Shown here: piece after piece, positions 44,850 through 54,625 of the stretch
Position numbering within the stretch: the first letter of the stretch is position 1
Layout of the letters: each line of letters opens with the position of its first letter
NCBI GenBank assembly: GCA_043842855.1
Contig: JBBPJF010000003.1
Location: 186,001 to 250,000 of the forward strand
Source of the DNA: QFNR01 sp043842855
Lineage (GTDB): Bacteria; Pseudomonadota; Gammaproteobacteria; Burkholderiales; Neisseriaceae
Length of the DNA stretch: 64,000 bases
Direction of reading: 5' to 3'
Notes under the pieces: generated by a model
The model's input: the letters and a program-made list of their open reading frames with translations, nothing else
Told to the model about the DNA's origin: nothing
Database searches by the model: none
Translations under genes and position numbers: made by a program

Positions 44850-46829
44850 TTAGCTTGAACGTACACTTCTAATTACCCTGCGGTAAAAGTAAACCAGAGC
44901 CAGAAAGAACACTATAAAACCAACTGTTTGTGCTGTTTTTCCCCCCCACCAATGAAGGGCAAAAGGAGTAGTGCTACCACCAAAGTACGAGGAAACCAAA
45001 ATAGCCATGGCTATCAAGATTCCCAGGATACTTTCCCCTACAATCAAACCAGAAGCGAATAACATCCCCCTTTGATGAGCTTGGTCACACAAAGCTTTCT
45101 CCTTAAACCGCCTGCGTACCAAACTACTCAATACCGCGCCGAAGAAAATAGGTACATTAATGTAAGGAGGTAAGTAAATTCCCATGCCAAAAGCCAAAGG
45201 AGAAAAGGAAATCTTTCCAGCACTCAGTTTTCGGGCTAAGGTATCCAGTAAAACTACCGTTAGTCCCATTGCGGCACCTATACCTAAATCTAACCAATCA
45301 ATTTGATGGAAAAATGCTCCCTGTGCTAGAACTGAAATTAGTGAGGCCTGAGGTGCAGCTAACTGAGCACTTGGATCCATGCCCGCTTTGAGGGGCATAC
45401 CCTGAAAACCATAAGCTAAAAACAACATATTTAATACTGGAGCTAGCACTAGAGCTCCTCCAATACATCCAACAATCAACACCCACTCCTGCTTGGCAGG
45501 ACTTGCTCCTACAATCTGACCGGCTTTTAAATCCTGCAGATTATCATTGGCAATACCAGCAACAGAAATGACCACAGACGTTGCTAGAATAGACAAAGCA
45601 ATCAAGAAATTTTTTAAATCAGGGGCTTCCTGCTGAAGTCCTAATTTCCATACTAACGTCAAAGTACCTGCCACTACTAGAATTGCTAGAATGGCTACGC
45701 TAGAAATGGGACTAGAAGATGTTCCCAAAACTCCCGCCATGTAACCACAAGTAGCCGAAACCAAAAAGCCTAAAACTACTGATAAGGCTACCACTACCGC
45801 GGTTAATCCAGCTAGCCACAGCCAGCTTAACCCTATTGGATCGATAATACGGTAAAACGCTCCTACCAGCATCACTATTGCTATCATAAATAATATAAAG
45901 ATATATTTAAATTCAATGTCTTCATGCTGCAGATGAGACAAAGTTACTTTTTGTGAAGTCAGTTGCCTGAATGTTACTTTCACACTCTGTAGCACCGGCC
46001 CCATTAAAGAAACTAAAGTCCAAATAGCCCCTACTCCTATAGCTCCTACTCCCATCATCCGTATCCGAGTCTGCCAAAGTTCCATACCGTATTCACTAAT
46101 ACTTGTATGGCTTGTTAATTCCATAGGATTCAAAGCACTCAATATAGGAAGCATTACCGTCCAATTAAAGAAGGTACCTATTAACATTACAGTTGCTACT
46201 TCTAAACCAACTAAATATCCTGCACCCACCAGGGCTAGAGAAAAACCAAAAGGTAACTGAAAAATAGAATGATTAAACTTAAACCAATAAGAGGCAGACT
46301 CACTTAATAGTTTCAATCCACCCGTAAAAAAAGAAACTATCGCAGCTAAAATCCCACCAGAAGTGATAAAAGCAGCATCTTTTGCATTACTGTTCTTTTC
46401 TCCAGCTTTTAAAATCTCCGCAGCAGCCAAACCTTCTGGATAGGGAAGTTGGCTTTCTACAACGAGAACCCTTCGTAAGGGAATCGTGAAAAGCACTCCT
46501 AACAGACCACCAGCTACACAAAGTAAAAAGGTGCTCCAGTAATCAAACCTGTTCCAATAGCCTACCAACAATAAGCCAGGCAACACATAAATGATAGAGG
46601 ATAGTGTGCCAGCAGAAGAGGCCTGTGTTTGAACAAGGTTATTTTCCAAAATACTATTATCTTTAAAGTGCCGCAAGAGACTAATTGAAATCACTGCAGC
46701 GGGAATAGAGGAAGCAACCGTTAAGCCCACCTTCAAACCTAAATAAATATTTGCTGCCATAAACACACAGGTAATCAGAAAACCTAACAACAGTCCTCTG
46801 ATCGTAAACTCTCTCACCTGCTGATCCAT
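44850..46829 (-). CDS. OPT family oligopeptide transporter
   Basis: 659 residues with about fifteen hydrophobic helices. It begins REFTIRGLLLGFLITCVFMAA with NIYLGLKVGLTVASSIPAAV, and NNLVQTQASSAGTLSS follows, motifs of the OPT superfamily. Bacterial OPT proteins are proton-driven importers of peptides or modified peptides and iron chelates; the substrate cannot be told. AAGGAT precedes the ATG. It stands alone. Confidence 0.9.
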   Translation of the reverse strand: MDQQVREFTIRGLLLGFLITCVFMAANIYLGLKVGLTVASSIPAAVISISLLRHFKDNSILENNLVQTQASSAGTLSSIIYVLPGLLLVGYWNRFDYWSTFLLCVAGGLLGVLFTIPLRRVLVVESQLPYPEGLAAAEILKAGEKNSNAKDAAFITSGGILAAIVSFFTGGLKLLSESASYWFKFNHSIFQLPFGFSLALVGAGYLVGLEVATVMLIGTFFNWTVMLPILSALNPMELTSHTSISEYGMELWQTRIRMMGVGAIGVGAIWTLVSLMGPVLQSVKVTFRQLTSQKVTLSHLQHEDIEFKYIFILFMIAIVMLVGAFYRIIDPIGLSWLWLAGLTAVVVALSVVLGFLVSATCGYMAGVLGTSSSPISSVAILAILVVAGTLTLVWKLGLQQEAPDLKNFLIALSILATSVVISVAGIANDNLQDLKAGQIVGASPAKQEWVLIVGCIGGALVLAPVLNMLFLAYGFQGMPLKAGMDPSAQLAAPQASLISVLAQGAFFHQIDWLDLGIGAAMGLTVVLLDTLARKLSAGKISFSPLAFGMGIYLPPYINVPIFFGAVLSSLVRRRFKEKALCDQAHQRGMLFASGLIVGESILGILIAMAILVSSYFGGSTTPFALHWWGGKTAQTVGFIVFFLALVYFYRRVIRSVRSS

Positions 46830-46924
46830 AATATATCCTTAACCTTATATCTTTGGGCTATCCCATGCTTCCCCTGTACCCTTTTAACATGAGCTAAACT
46901 GAAAATGCCAAAAGAGACTACAAG

Positions 46925-47282
46925 TTATCCACTTCTCAAACTACCTGATCCCCCAAAAGAATTATTATTAATCTTATTAAAACCACCCTGGTCTCCTAAC
47001 TTCAAGACCAAAATAGCCCCCTCCTGAGCAAGCTCACTTGACTTTTTACTTTTCACTCCGCCCACACTATACACCAAACCACTCCCTGTACCAATAGGAA
47101 TTCCCCTTGCTTACCGGTCTAACAAGTCTGCCCAGGACCCCTAAAATAGGTTCAGCGGACGGGCCTCTCTTGCCAAAGGACAGAGCACTTACTCCACTCA
47201 CCTCATAGGCTAATTGGGCCATTTGGCCCCGCGTATTGAGGGCTCCTACTGACTTCAGCTCATTTAGGGTGATCAGGTGAAT
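46925..47282 (-). pseudogene. frameshifted remnant of an unrecognised gene
   Basis: Two abutting minus-strand frames look coding. The first (from about 47282) reads IHLITLNELKSVGALNTRG, MAQLAYEVSGVSALSFGKRG and RLVRPVSKG. The second then continues with GIPIGTGSGLVYSVGGVKSK and AQEGAILVLKLGDQGGFNK to a TAA at 46925-46927. Joining them by a one-base shift at about 47105 gives some 110 continuous residues. No start or family is visible. Confidence 0.35.
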
Positions 47283-47285
47283 TTA

Positions 47286-47701
47286 GGCCTGGATCTTCCT
47301 ACCATCTGCAATGTGACTCTAACTTTCCTCGCTAAAAATTATTAAGGAATAACACACTTTAATTAACGATAAGTTCACAGCTTACATTTTGACCTAAACG
47401 GCGGCAGCTTACGGCATTTATGAGAACATAACTCTGCCCCGCAGGGAAACGCCTTAGCTAGTCTTCATGTAAACGTTCATTTCTAAACTAAACTTATCTT
47501 TTGCTATCTATTAAAAAACCGTCAACCAACCAGATATCTCACGAAGCCCGACATAATTTGGACAAAGAAACCAGCGGTGGATCAGAGCAGAAAATACATA
47601 ACTCACTACATGAGATCACGGTCAATGTTTCTATATAACTCTAAAGCAAGTTTTTAACGTCCCAACTAACAGAATAGCTACTCAAAAAATTAAAAAGTGA
47701 A
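47286..47701. other. gap upstream of the broken gene and after gltD, nothing recognised
   Basis: About 415 bp without a good open frame, terminator or RNA gene. If the broken gene at 46925-47282 was longer, its 5' part would lie here. Confidence 0.35.
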
Positions 47702-49111
47702 CTATAACTTTAGAAAGTTCAAGATACTAAAGGCTGCATTCCGGCCTTCCATAATGGCAGTTACCACTAAATCAGAACCCCTAGTTACATCTCCACCAGC
47801 AAAAATTTTAGGGCAGTGGGTCTGGTGCGATAAAGCCTGGTCAGTAATAATGCGTCCCCTTCGATCAAACTGAACCTCTGTATCTTCCAACCAAGACATA
47901 GCATGTGGTACGAAGCCAAAGGCTACAATGATAGCATCTGCCTCTAGGAAGTACTGGCTATTGGGCACTAATTCAGCAATTTGACGCCCTGTACAATCCG
48001 GCTGTCCTAGTCTTGTCTTACCCACCCATAAACCTTTTACATGCTGCGATTCGTCTACTTCTACAGCTAGAGGTTGCAAATTAAAGGAAAATTGCGCACC
48101 TTCCTCCCGAGCATTCTCAAACTCCTTGCGAGATCCAGGCATATTTTTTTCATCTCGCCGATAGACACAATAAACTGAACTGGCTCCTTGTCTGATCGAA
48201 GATCTAACACAATCCATAGCCGTATCCCCTCCACCCAATACTAAAACGCGCTTACCTTCCATAGAAACATAGTCAGGCGCTTCATAGCCCAGCAAATGCT
48301 TTGTATTAGCGATGAGGAAAGGTAGAGCGGAATACACTCCCTGGGCCTCTTCATTGGGTATATTGGCCTTTAGACTTTGATAGGTGCCTAAGGCCATAAA
48401 AACCGCATCATATTCTGCAAGTAAAGCGGAGCACGCTATATCTCTTCCTACTTCTGTTTGTAAACAAAACCGTACTCCTGCATCCTCAAAAATTTGTCTC
48501 CGGCGCACTAATATCTTCTTATCCAGTTTAAAGGCCGGAATCCCAAAGGTTAATAAGCCTCCAATCTCGCATTCCCTCTCATATACAGTTACTGCTACTC
48601 CATTCCTATTCAGAAAATCAGCACAGGCAAGGCCTGCAGGTCCTGAACCTACCACTGCTACTTTTTTAGGTTGCTTAGGCTTTTGTGTTACAGAAGGTCG
48701 CCACCCCATGGCAAAAGCTGTTTCAGTAATATATTCTTCAATACCACCTATGGTCACAGCACCATATTCTGCTTGAAGTGTACAACTGCCCTCACATAAC
48801 CTCTCCTGGGGACAAACGCGCCCACATACCTCAGGCAAACTATTGGTTAAATGACTTAATTCTGCGGCTTCAATAATTCTATTTTCATAAACTAATTTCA
48901 ACCAATCAGGTATATGATTACTCACGGGACAGGTATTCTGGCAATAAGGATTACCACATGATAAACATCTATCTGCCTGTGAGACAGCTTGTGTATCGGA
49001 AAAAATGCGATAAACTACATTGAAACTTTCTTTTCTTTCTTTTAGTGAAACCTTCGGCGGTTCTACCCTAGGTAAATCAATGAACTGATATACATTTCCA
49101 GCAGAAGTCAT
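47702..49111 (-). CDS. gltD: glutamate synthase small subunit
   Basis: About 469 residues from ATG 49111 (AAGGATAAGGA upstream; the longer frame to 49150 overlaps gltB). Iron-sulfur motifs CLSCGNPYCQNTCP and CGRVCPQERLCEGSC are in the N-terminal part. Dinucleotide folds GSGPAGLACADFL and LGGGDTAMDCVR bind FAD and NADPH. It passes electrons to GltB for glutamine-dependent glutamate synthesis. Confidence 0.95.
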   Translation of the reverse strand: MTSAGNVYQFIDLPRVEPPKVSLKERKESFNVVYRIFSDTQAVSQADRCLSCGNPYCQNTCPVSNHIPDWLKLVYENRIIEAAELSHLTNSLPEVCGRVCPQERLCEGSCTLQAEYGAVTIGGIEEYITETAFAMGWRPSVTQKPKQPKKVAVVGSGPAGLACADFLNRNGVAVTVYERECEIGGLLTFGIPAFKLDKKILVRRRQIFEDAGVRFCLQTEVGRDIACSALLAEYDAVFMALGTYQSLKANIPNEEAQGVYSALPFLIANTKHLLGYEAPDYVSMEGKRVLVLGGGDTAMDCVRSSIRQGASSVYCVYRRDEKNMPGSRKEFENAREEGAQFSFNLQPLAVEVDESQHVKGLWVGKTRLGQPDCTGRQIAELVPNSQYFLEADAIIVAFGFVPHAMSWLEDTEVQFDRRGRIITDQALSHQTHCPKIFAGGDVTRGSDLVVTAIMEGRNAAFSILNFLKL

Positions 49112-49124
49112 ATTTTCCTTATCC

Positions 49125-52100
49125 TTATTGTGCCATCCATTTGGTCTCATTTTCTCTGCGTTGGTGATGTCCTAAAAGCGAGTTTATTTCACTCGCAATG
49201 GGTTTAACTAAGAGGAACCTATCAAGGTAATCAGACCACTCGGCTAAGATTCTTTCCCCAATTTGACTGGCAGTTAAGCGTACATGTTCTTCAATTAAAC
49301 CCCTTAAATGTTCCTGGTGCAGACTATATCCTCGAATAGGAAGGCACTCTACCAAATCATGATTCAGACGTTCCTCTACCTTCTCGTCTAACTGCAAGAT
49401 ATAGGCAAAACCACCCGTCATCCCTGCACCAAAATTGATACCAGTCTTTCCTAAAACGCAAACGACCCCTCCAGTCATATATTCACAACCATTATCTTCA
49501 ATGCCCTCCACTACCGCTATAGCTCCAGAATTGCGGACAGCAAACCTCTCTCCGGCTCTACCTGCAGCGAATAACCTTCCTCCGGTAGCCCCATACAAAC
49601 AGGTATTACCCATAATCGTAGTTTCTTGTGCCACAAAAGCACTACCAGTAGGTGGCTTAATGACAATTTGTCCCCCAGCCATTCCTTTTCCTACATAATC
49701 ATTAGCATCACCTATCAAAGTTAAGTGGACTGAACCAACGAGCCAAACTCCGAAACTTTGCCCTGCCGTCCCTGTAAAGTGAAGGTCAAATAACTGTCCT
49801 GCTCTACCAGAATTGCCATATTTACTAGCTAGCAAACCAGAAAGCTTTGCACCCACAGATCGATCAATATTAGTAATAGCAAACTGGGCTAGCACATTGT
49901 TTCCTTCTTTAATTGCCCGGGTGCAGACAGAGACTATCTTTCGATTTAACTCACCTTTGTCAAACGGAGGATTGGGACGTATACAGTAACGCGCCTGCTT
50001 TCCACATTTGGGCTGATATAATAACGGTCTGAGATCCAACTTGTTCTGTTTGGGGGTAACCCCCTCTACAACCTCTAATAAATCAGTGCGGCCAATCAGC
50101 TCTGTTAATTTCCTAACCCCTAACCTGGCTAACCACTCTCTCACATCTTGTGCAAGAAATTTGAAATAATTCATTACCTTTTCTGGTAAACCATGGAAAT
50201 GTTTTTCTCTCAGTGTGTCATCTTGGGTCGCCACACCAGTTGCGCAATTATTTAAGTGGCAAATTCTTAAATACCGACAACCTAACGCAATCATGGGCCC
50301 AGTGCCAAAACCAAAACTTTCTGCACCTAGAATAGCTGCCTTAACCACGTCTAGACCCGTTTTTAGTCCCCCATCTACCTGAAGTCTTACCTTACATCGT
50401 AGTGCATTGGCAACTAGAGTTTGCTGCACTTCTGCTAAACCCAGCTCCCACGCACTGCCCGCATGTTTTACACTAGTCAGTGGAGAAGCTCCAGTACCTC
50501 CATCATAACCTGATATAGTGATCAAATCTGCATAAGCCTTTACTACACCACTGGCGATAGTCCCTACTCCCGGAGAAGAAACTAATTTCACAGATACCCA
50601 AGCTTTAGGATTCAACTGCTTTAAGTCAAAAATCAACTGTGCTAAATCTTCAATGGAATAAATATCATGATGCGGTGGAGGGGAAATGAGGGTAGACCCA
50701 GGGACTGCATAACGTAAATGCGCGATATAGGGTGTTACTTTTCCGCCTGGCAATTGGCCCCCTTCCCCCGGCTTAGCACCCTGTGCTATCTTGATCTGAA
50801 TAACCCTGGCATTCATTAGGTAAGCTGGCGTTACACCAAAACGTCCAGAAGCTAATTGCTTAATTTTTGAAACCTTTTCAGTCCTATAACGCTTGGGATC
50901 TTCTCCACCTTCACCAGAATTGGAAAAGCCGCCCAGACGATTCATAGCAATAGCAATCGCTTCATGTGCTTCTGGGCTTAGGGCACCGATACTCATGGCT
51001 GCACTATCAAAACGAGGATAAAGCTCCGTTGCAGGTTCTACTTCCTCTAAAGGGATAGGTTTTACGCCATTTAATTTCAACTTTAATAAGTCCCTTATAC
51101 ATAAGGGTTTCCTACTATTTACCAAATTACAGTAAACTTTATAATCTTCAAAATCGCCGCTATCAGTTGCTTTCCTAAGCTGATTAACCACTTCTGGATG
51201 GTATGCGTGTACTTCTCCTTGAGGTTGGTATCTTAAGAAACCTCCACTTGGAAGAGGCTGGTTGGTACGCCAAGCCCGAGTATGCTTTTCAACGATTTCT
51301 TCATTCAGATCCTCAAAGCCTAGACCAGAAATCCTCGTAGTCATACCCTGAAAACAAACGTCAACCACTTCCCTCGCTAAACCGACAATTTCAAATAAGC
51401 CAGCGCAGCGATAAGAGGCAATGGTTGAAATTCCCATTTTAGAAATAATTTTGCATAAACCTTTATTAATACCATTCCTATAATTAAGTAAAACTTGCTT
51501 AATGGGCTTTTGTATAGCTTTTGTACGCACCATATGAGCCAAAGATTCATAGGCGAGGTAGGGATAGATAGCTGTAGCACCTAGGGAGAGCAACACTGCA
51601 AATTGATGGGAGTCACGTGCAGAACCTGTTTCAACGATAATATTTACATCACAGCGTAGATCATTTTTGACTAAAGAGGTTTGAATAATACCTACAGAAA
51701 GGGCTGCAGGAATGGGTGCTCGATTTTCATCAACCCCTTTATCAGAAATTACCAACACCACGGTCCCACTCTGAGTAGCTTGCTCAGCCTCTAATACCAA
51801 CGCCTCTAAACGCGACTTCAAGTTTTCATAACGGATGTCATAGGTGGCATCTAGAATCTTTAGCTGGTAGTGTTCACTGGGTAACTGCAGCAGCTGCTGG
51901 ATATCAGAAAATAAGAGAATAGGAGAGTAAATATTTAACCGGTGAGACATCCCTTCTGTTTCGTAAAAAACACTCATTTCGCGACCAATGTTGGTTACCA
52001 AACTCATCACATGAGCTTCTCTTAAAGGGTCGATGGGTGGATTAGTCACCTGTGCGAAATATTGTCGAAAATAGTCATATAAGATTCTTGGTTTTTCAGA

Positions 52101-53582
52101 CAGAATAGCCAGCGGGGTATCATCACCCATAGAGCCCACTGCTTCCTGGGCATTCTCGCCAAGTGGCTTTAAAACATACTCTAATTCTTCAAAATTATAT
52201 TCAAATATCTTCTGATACCTAGTCAATAACTCCCTGGGTAAACTAGGACTTACTCCTTCACTCTCAGCCATTTGTTCAAAGGACTTTAAGGTCAAAACAT
52301 TTCGTGATAACCACTGACGATAGGGATGACGATTTTTAATAATATGGTCAATTTCCCCAGAGGTAAGGAGTCTACCCATCTTAGTATCTATTACTAGTAA
52401 TTCCCCTGCACCTACACTTCCCTTACTTAGCACTTCATCAGGAGCGTAATCCCAAATACCTATTTCGGAAGCGATGGTAATTAACTGATCAGTAGTAATC
52501 ACGAAACGTGCAGGTCTTAGCCCATTTCTATCTAGCGTACAAGCCGCATACCGTCCATCACAAAAAACCACGCCTGCTGGACCATCCCACGGCTCCATGT
52601 GCATAGAATTAAAATTATAAAAAGCCTTTAAGTCTTCATCCATATCAGGATCATGCTGCCACGCTGGTGGAATCAACAACCTCATGGCTCGAAACAAATC
52701 CATGCCACCTGTAAGAAATACTTCAAACATGTTATCTAACGAACTGGAATCTGAACCTGTTTCGTTAACAAAAGGCCGAGCATCAGCTAAATCTGGGATA
52801 AGCGGCGTTTTATATTTATAAGCACGAGCACGCGCCCATGCTCTATTACCTGAAATAGTATTGATTTCTCCGTTATGGGCTAAATAACGGAATGGTTGTG
52901 CTAACTTCCACTGAGGAGAGGTATTGGTAGAAAAACGTTGATGAAAAAGGCAGATGGCCGACTGCATACGTAGATCTGCCAGGTCCAAATAGAACTTAGG
53001 CAAGTCCACTGGCATACATAGCCCCTTGTATACCACTACCTCTGTGGACAAACTACAAATATAAAAGTCTTCATCTTGTATTTTCTTTTCTATTCGGCGC
53101 CGACACATAAAAAGCCGTCGCTCCATATCCTTTGTTTTCCAACCAGCCGGAGCAGTAACAAAAATTTGTTTAATGGTTGGTAAGCTAGAGGCAGCAATCT
53201 TACCTAGAACAGAAGCATTGATAGGCACCTCGCGCCATCCCTTAACAGTGAGCATTTCCTCTAACAATTCTTGCTCTACTATCTGGGAAAACCTCTGAGT
53301 TAATGCTTCATTCCTAGGAAAAAAAATCATTCCTACGGCAAAATGTTCCGTTAACTCCGAATGTAACTCCTTCGCTATCAGTTTGAAAAACTGCTTCGGC
53401 ATCTGCATAAGAAGGCCGCACCCATCACCAGTTTTTCCATCGGACAAAATCGCACCCCGATGTTGCATACGTGACAAGCCTAAAATAGCTGTACGTATAA
53501 CTTTGTGACTTGCCTTACCCTCTAAATTAGCAATAAGTCCAAATCCACAGTTTTCTTTAATGAGTTCGGGACGGTAAAGCAT
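49125..53582 (-). CDS. gltB: glutamate synthase large subunit
   Basis: 1485 residues, full length. The mature N-terminal nucleophile is Cys12 in ENCGFGLIAN, so an 11-residue propeptide is expected. The amidotransferase domain, central domain, FMN-binding synthase domain (SGEGGEDPKRY, GGLKTGLDVVKAAILGA) and C-terminal beta-helix (GLLASKYGNSGRAGQLF) follow in order, and the 3Fe-4S Cys residues lie in CRYLRICHLNNCATGVATQ. Together with gltD it fixes ammonia nitrogen from glutamine. It is first in the gltBD pair. Confidence 0.97.
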   Translation of the reverse strand: MLYRPELIKENCGFGLIANLEGKASHKVIRTAILGLSRMQHRGAILSDGKTGDGCGLLMQMPKQFFKLIAKELHSELTEHFAVGMIFFPRNEALTQRFSQIVEQELLEEMLTVKGWREVPINASVLGKIAASSLPTIKQIFVTAPAGWKTKDMERRLFMCRRRIEKKIQDEDFYICSLSTEVVVYKGLCMPVDLPKFYLDLADLRMQSAICLFHQRFSTNTSPQWKLAQPFRYLAHNGEINTISGNRAWARARAYKYKTPLIPDLADARPFVNETGSDSSSLDNMFEVFLTGGMDLFRAMRLLIPPAWQHDPDMDEDLKAFYNFNSMHMEPWDGPAGVVFCDGRYAACTLDRNGLRPARFVITTDQLITIASEIGIWDYAPDEVLSKGSVGAGELLVIDTKMGRLLTSGEIDHIIKNRHPYRQWLSRNVLTLKSFEQMAESEGVSPSLPRELLTRYQKIFEYNFEELEYVLKPLGENAQEAVGSMGDDTPLAILSEKPRILYDYFRQYFAQVTNPPIDPLREAHVMSLVTNIGREMSVFYETEGMSHRLNIYSPILLFSDIQQLLQLPSEHYQLKILDATYDIRYENLKSRLEALVLEAEQATQSGTVVLVISDKGVDENRAPIPAALSVGIIQTSLVKNDLRCDVNIIVETGSARDSHQFAVLLSLGATAIYPYLAYESLAHMVRTKAIQKPIKQVLLNYRNGINKGLCKIISKMGISTIASYRCAGLFEIVGLAREVVDVCFQGMTTRISGLGFEDLNEEIVEKHTRAWRTNQPLPSGGFLRYQPQGEVHAYHPEVVNQLRKATDSGDFEDYKVYCNLVNSRKPLCIRDLLKLKLNGVKPIPLEEVEPATELYPRFDSAAMSIGALSPEAHEAIAIAMNRLGGFSNSGEGGEDPKRYRTEKVSKIKQLASGRFGVTPAYLMNARVIQIKIAQGAKPGEGGQLPGGKVTPYIAHLRYAVPGSTLISPPPHHDIYSIEDLAQLIFDLKQLNPKAWVSVKLVSSPGVGTIASGVVKAYADLITISGYDGGTGASPLTSVKHAGSAWELGLAEVQQTLVANALRCKVRLQVDGGLKTGLDVVKAAILGAESFGFGTGPMIALGCRYLRICHLNNCATGVATQDDTLREKHFHGLPEKVMNYFKFLAQDVREWLARLGVRKLTELIGRTDLLEVVEGVTPKQNKLDLRPLLYQPKCGKQARYCIRPNPPFDKGELNRKIVSVCTRAIKEGNNVLAQFAITNIDRSVGAKLSGLLASKYGNSGRAGQLFDLHFTGTAGQSFGVWLVGSVHLTLIGDANDYVGKGMAGGQIVIKPPTGSAFVAQETTIMGNTCLYGATGGRLFAAGRAGERFAVRNSGAIAVVEGIEDNGCEYMTGGVVCVLGKTGINFGAGMTGGFAYILQLDEKVEERLNHDLVECLPIRGYSLHQEHLRGLIEEHVRLTASQIGERILAEWSDYLDRFLLVKPIASEINSLLGHHQRRENETKWMAQ

Positions 53583-53846
53583 GGGCGGTTACATTCCTTA
53601 AGTGTAGATATTTTTTGATCTTATTGGCCGAAAATAGAACAAATCGTACTGATCGTCAAGATTTTTATCAGGAATCTGAAGTTGGGAGCACGCTCATCTA
53701 TACAGGCTTTCTCAACTGTTTTATCCTAAAATCTCCCTTTAAAAAATTCAACTAATTATTAATCAAGTCTTTTTTATTGACGATAAAGCTTTAATCACTA
53801 GAAAAATCAGCTCCTTTAGATATTTCCAAAGGAAGACGAAAATCAC
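53583..53846. other. upstream region of gltB, no gene
   Basis: AT-rich DNA. The gltB promoter should lie here. The remaining space to 54200 holds the two inverted repeats listed next. Confidence 0.4.
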
Positions 53847-53981
53847 CTTTCCTCGTGCAGACCGGTTTTGCATGTCAGTGATCGCTGTCAAGAGCTTTAG
53901 TCTGCGAAGCAGATGGTTTCGAAGAAATCATCCTCGACAGCACAGATCACTGGCATGCTAGTTTTCACGCACGAAGGAAAG
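53847..53981. repeat. 135-bp structured inverted-repeat element
   Basis: The ends CTTTCC/GGAAAG and TCGTGC/GCACGA pair, followed inward by GCATG/CATGC, CAGTGATC/GATCACTG and GCTGTC/GACAGC, giving imperfect arms of about 50 bp. The apex holds two small hairpins with GAA loops, TCTGC-GAA-GCAGA and GGTTTC-GAA-GAAATC. The outline is a stem with a forked head, like REPIN or MITE elements, or a structured RNA. There is no reading frame. Confidence 0.75.
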
Positions 53982-54018
53982 CTAATTCAAAATTAATCAG
54001 CAAGAAAATTTTTATTGG

Positions 54019-54058
54019 GACGTAAATAATATAGAACGTTTAATATATTATTTATGTC
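54019..54058. repeat. 15-bp inverted repeat
   Basis: GACGTAAATAATATA (54019-54033) faces TATATTATTTATGTC (54044-54058) with one mismatch and a ten-base loop. GTCGAC occurs at the right end and again at about 54095. It may be an operator in front of the interrupted lipoprotein gene, or the end of a small element. Confidence 0.55.
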
Positions 54059-54200
54059 GACTTTTATCATGCTTAAAAAATTTTAATTTTGTCGACCTTA
54101 TTGTATTTGGGAGAGTGTTCCACTTTAGAGAGAAATGTGTCTTGTAACGGAAAATACGTTCCAATCAACAAAAGTTTTCAATGATAAAAAGGTTTTTTGA

Positions 54201-54581
54201 ATGAAAAAATTACTTTTAATATTGCCAATTTTTTGTTTTTTTTCTGCTTGTGATAATCAAAAGGGGGATGAGTTTGTGGGTATGTAGAAAAGTATTCATA
54301 AAAGAAGCTTTTTTGACGGTAGACCTCTTATATACCACATTTGGATGGATCCAGAAGGCTTAGTTCTTAGAAGTAAGTCACCAATTGGTTTCGGAGGCGA
54401 TCCCACGGGATATCTGAAGGAAAAGAAACAAGGTTTGTTTTGTATGAGCTTAGAAGGTGGAGTTGATGATATTTGTGTATTTCTGAAAGACAAAAATACT
54501 TTGAATCTCCGTTGTTCTAACGGTGCTATTGATGAAGCTATTAGGATTAATACTCCATGTAAGGATACATCATGTCAATAA
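54201..54581 (+). pseudogene. small lipoprotein gene interrupted by in-frame TAG
   Basis: From ATG 54201 the frame encodes a lipoprotein signal, KKLLLILPIFCFFSAC followed by DNQKGDEFVGM, then a TAG at 54285-54287, and the same frame continues open for 97 codons to TAA at 54581. The later part reads SFFDGRPLIYHIWMDPEG, GFGGDPTGYLKEKKQGLFC and LNLRCSNGAIDEAI, with several Cys, so it was clearly one gene. No family is recognised. A nonsense mutation, readthrough or a sequence error could explain it. A terminator follows directly. Confidence 0.72.
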
Positions 54582-54605
54582 AAAAGCCCCTTACTGGGGC
54601 TTTTT
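54581..54605. terminator. bidirectional rho-independent terminator
   Basis: AAAAAGCCCC and GGGGCTTTTT form a perfect 10-bp stem with a five-base loop. It ends the lipoprotein gene (plus) and htpG (minus). Confidence 0.93.
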
Positions 54606-54625
54606 AAAATCGACTTAGCCAGAAA

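Noticed and set aside
46830..47701. An RNA gene in the large gap before gltD
   Set aside because: No consistent secondary structure or terminator; part of the gap looks like decayed coding sequence.
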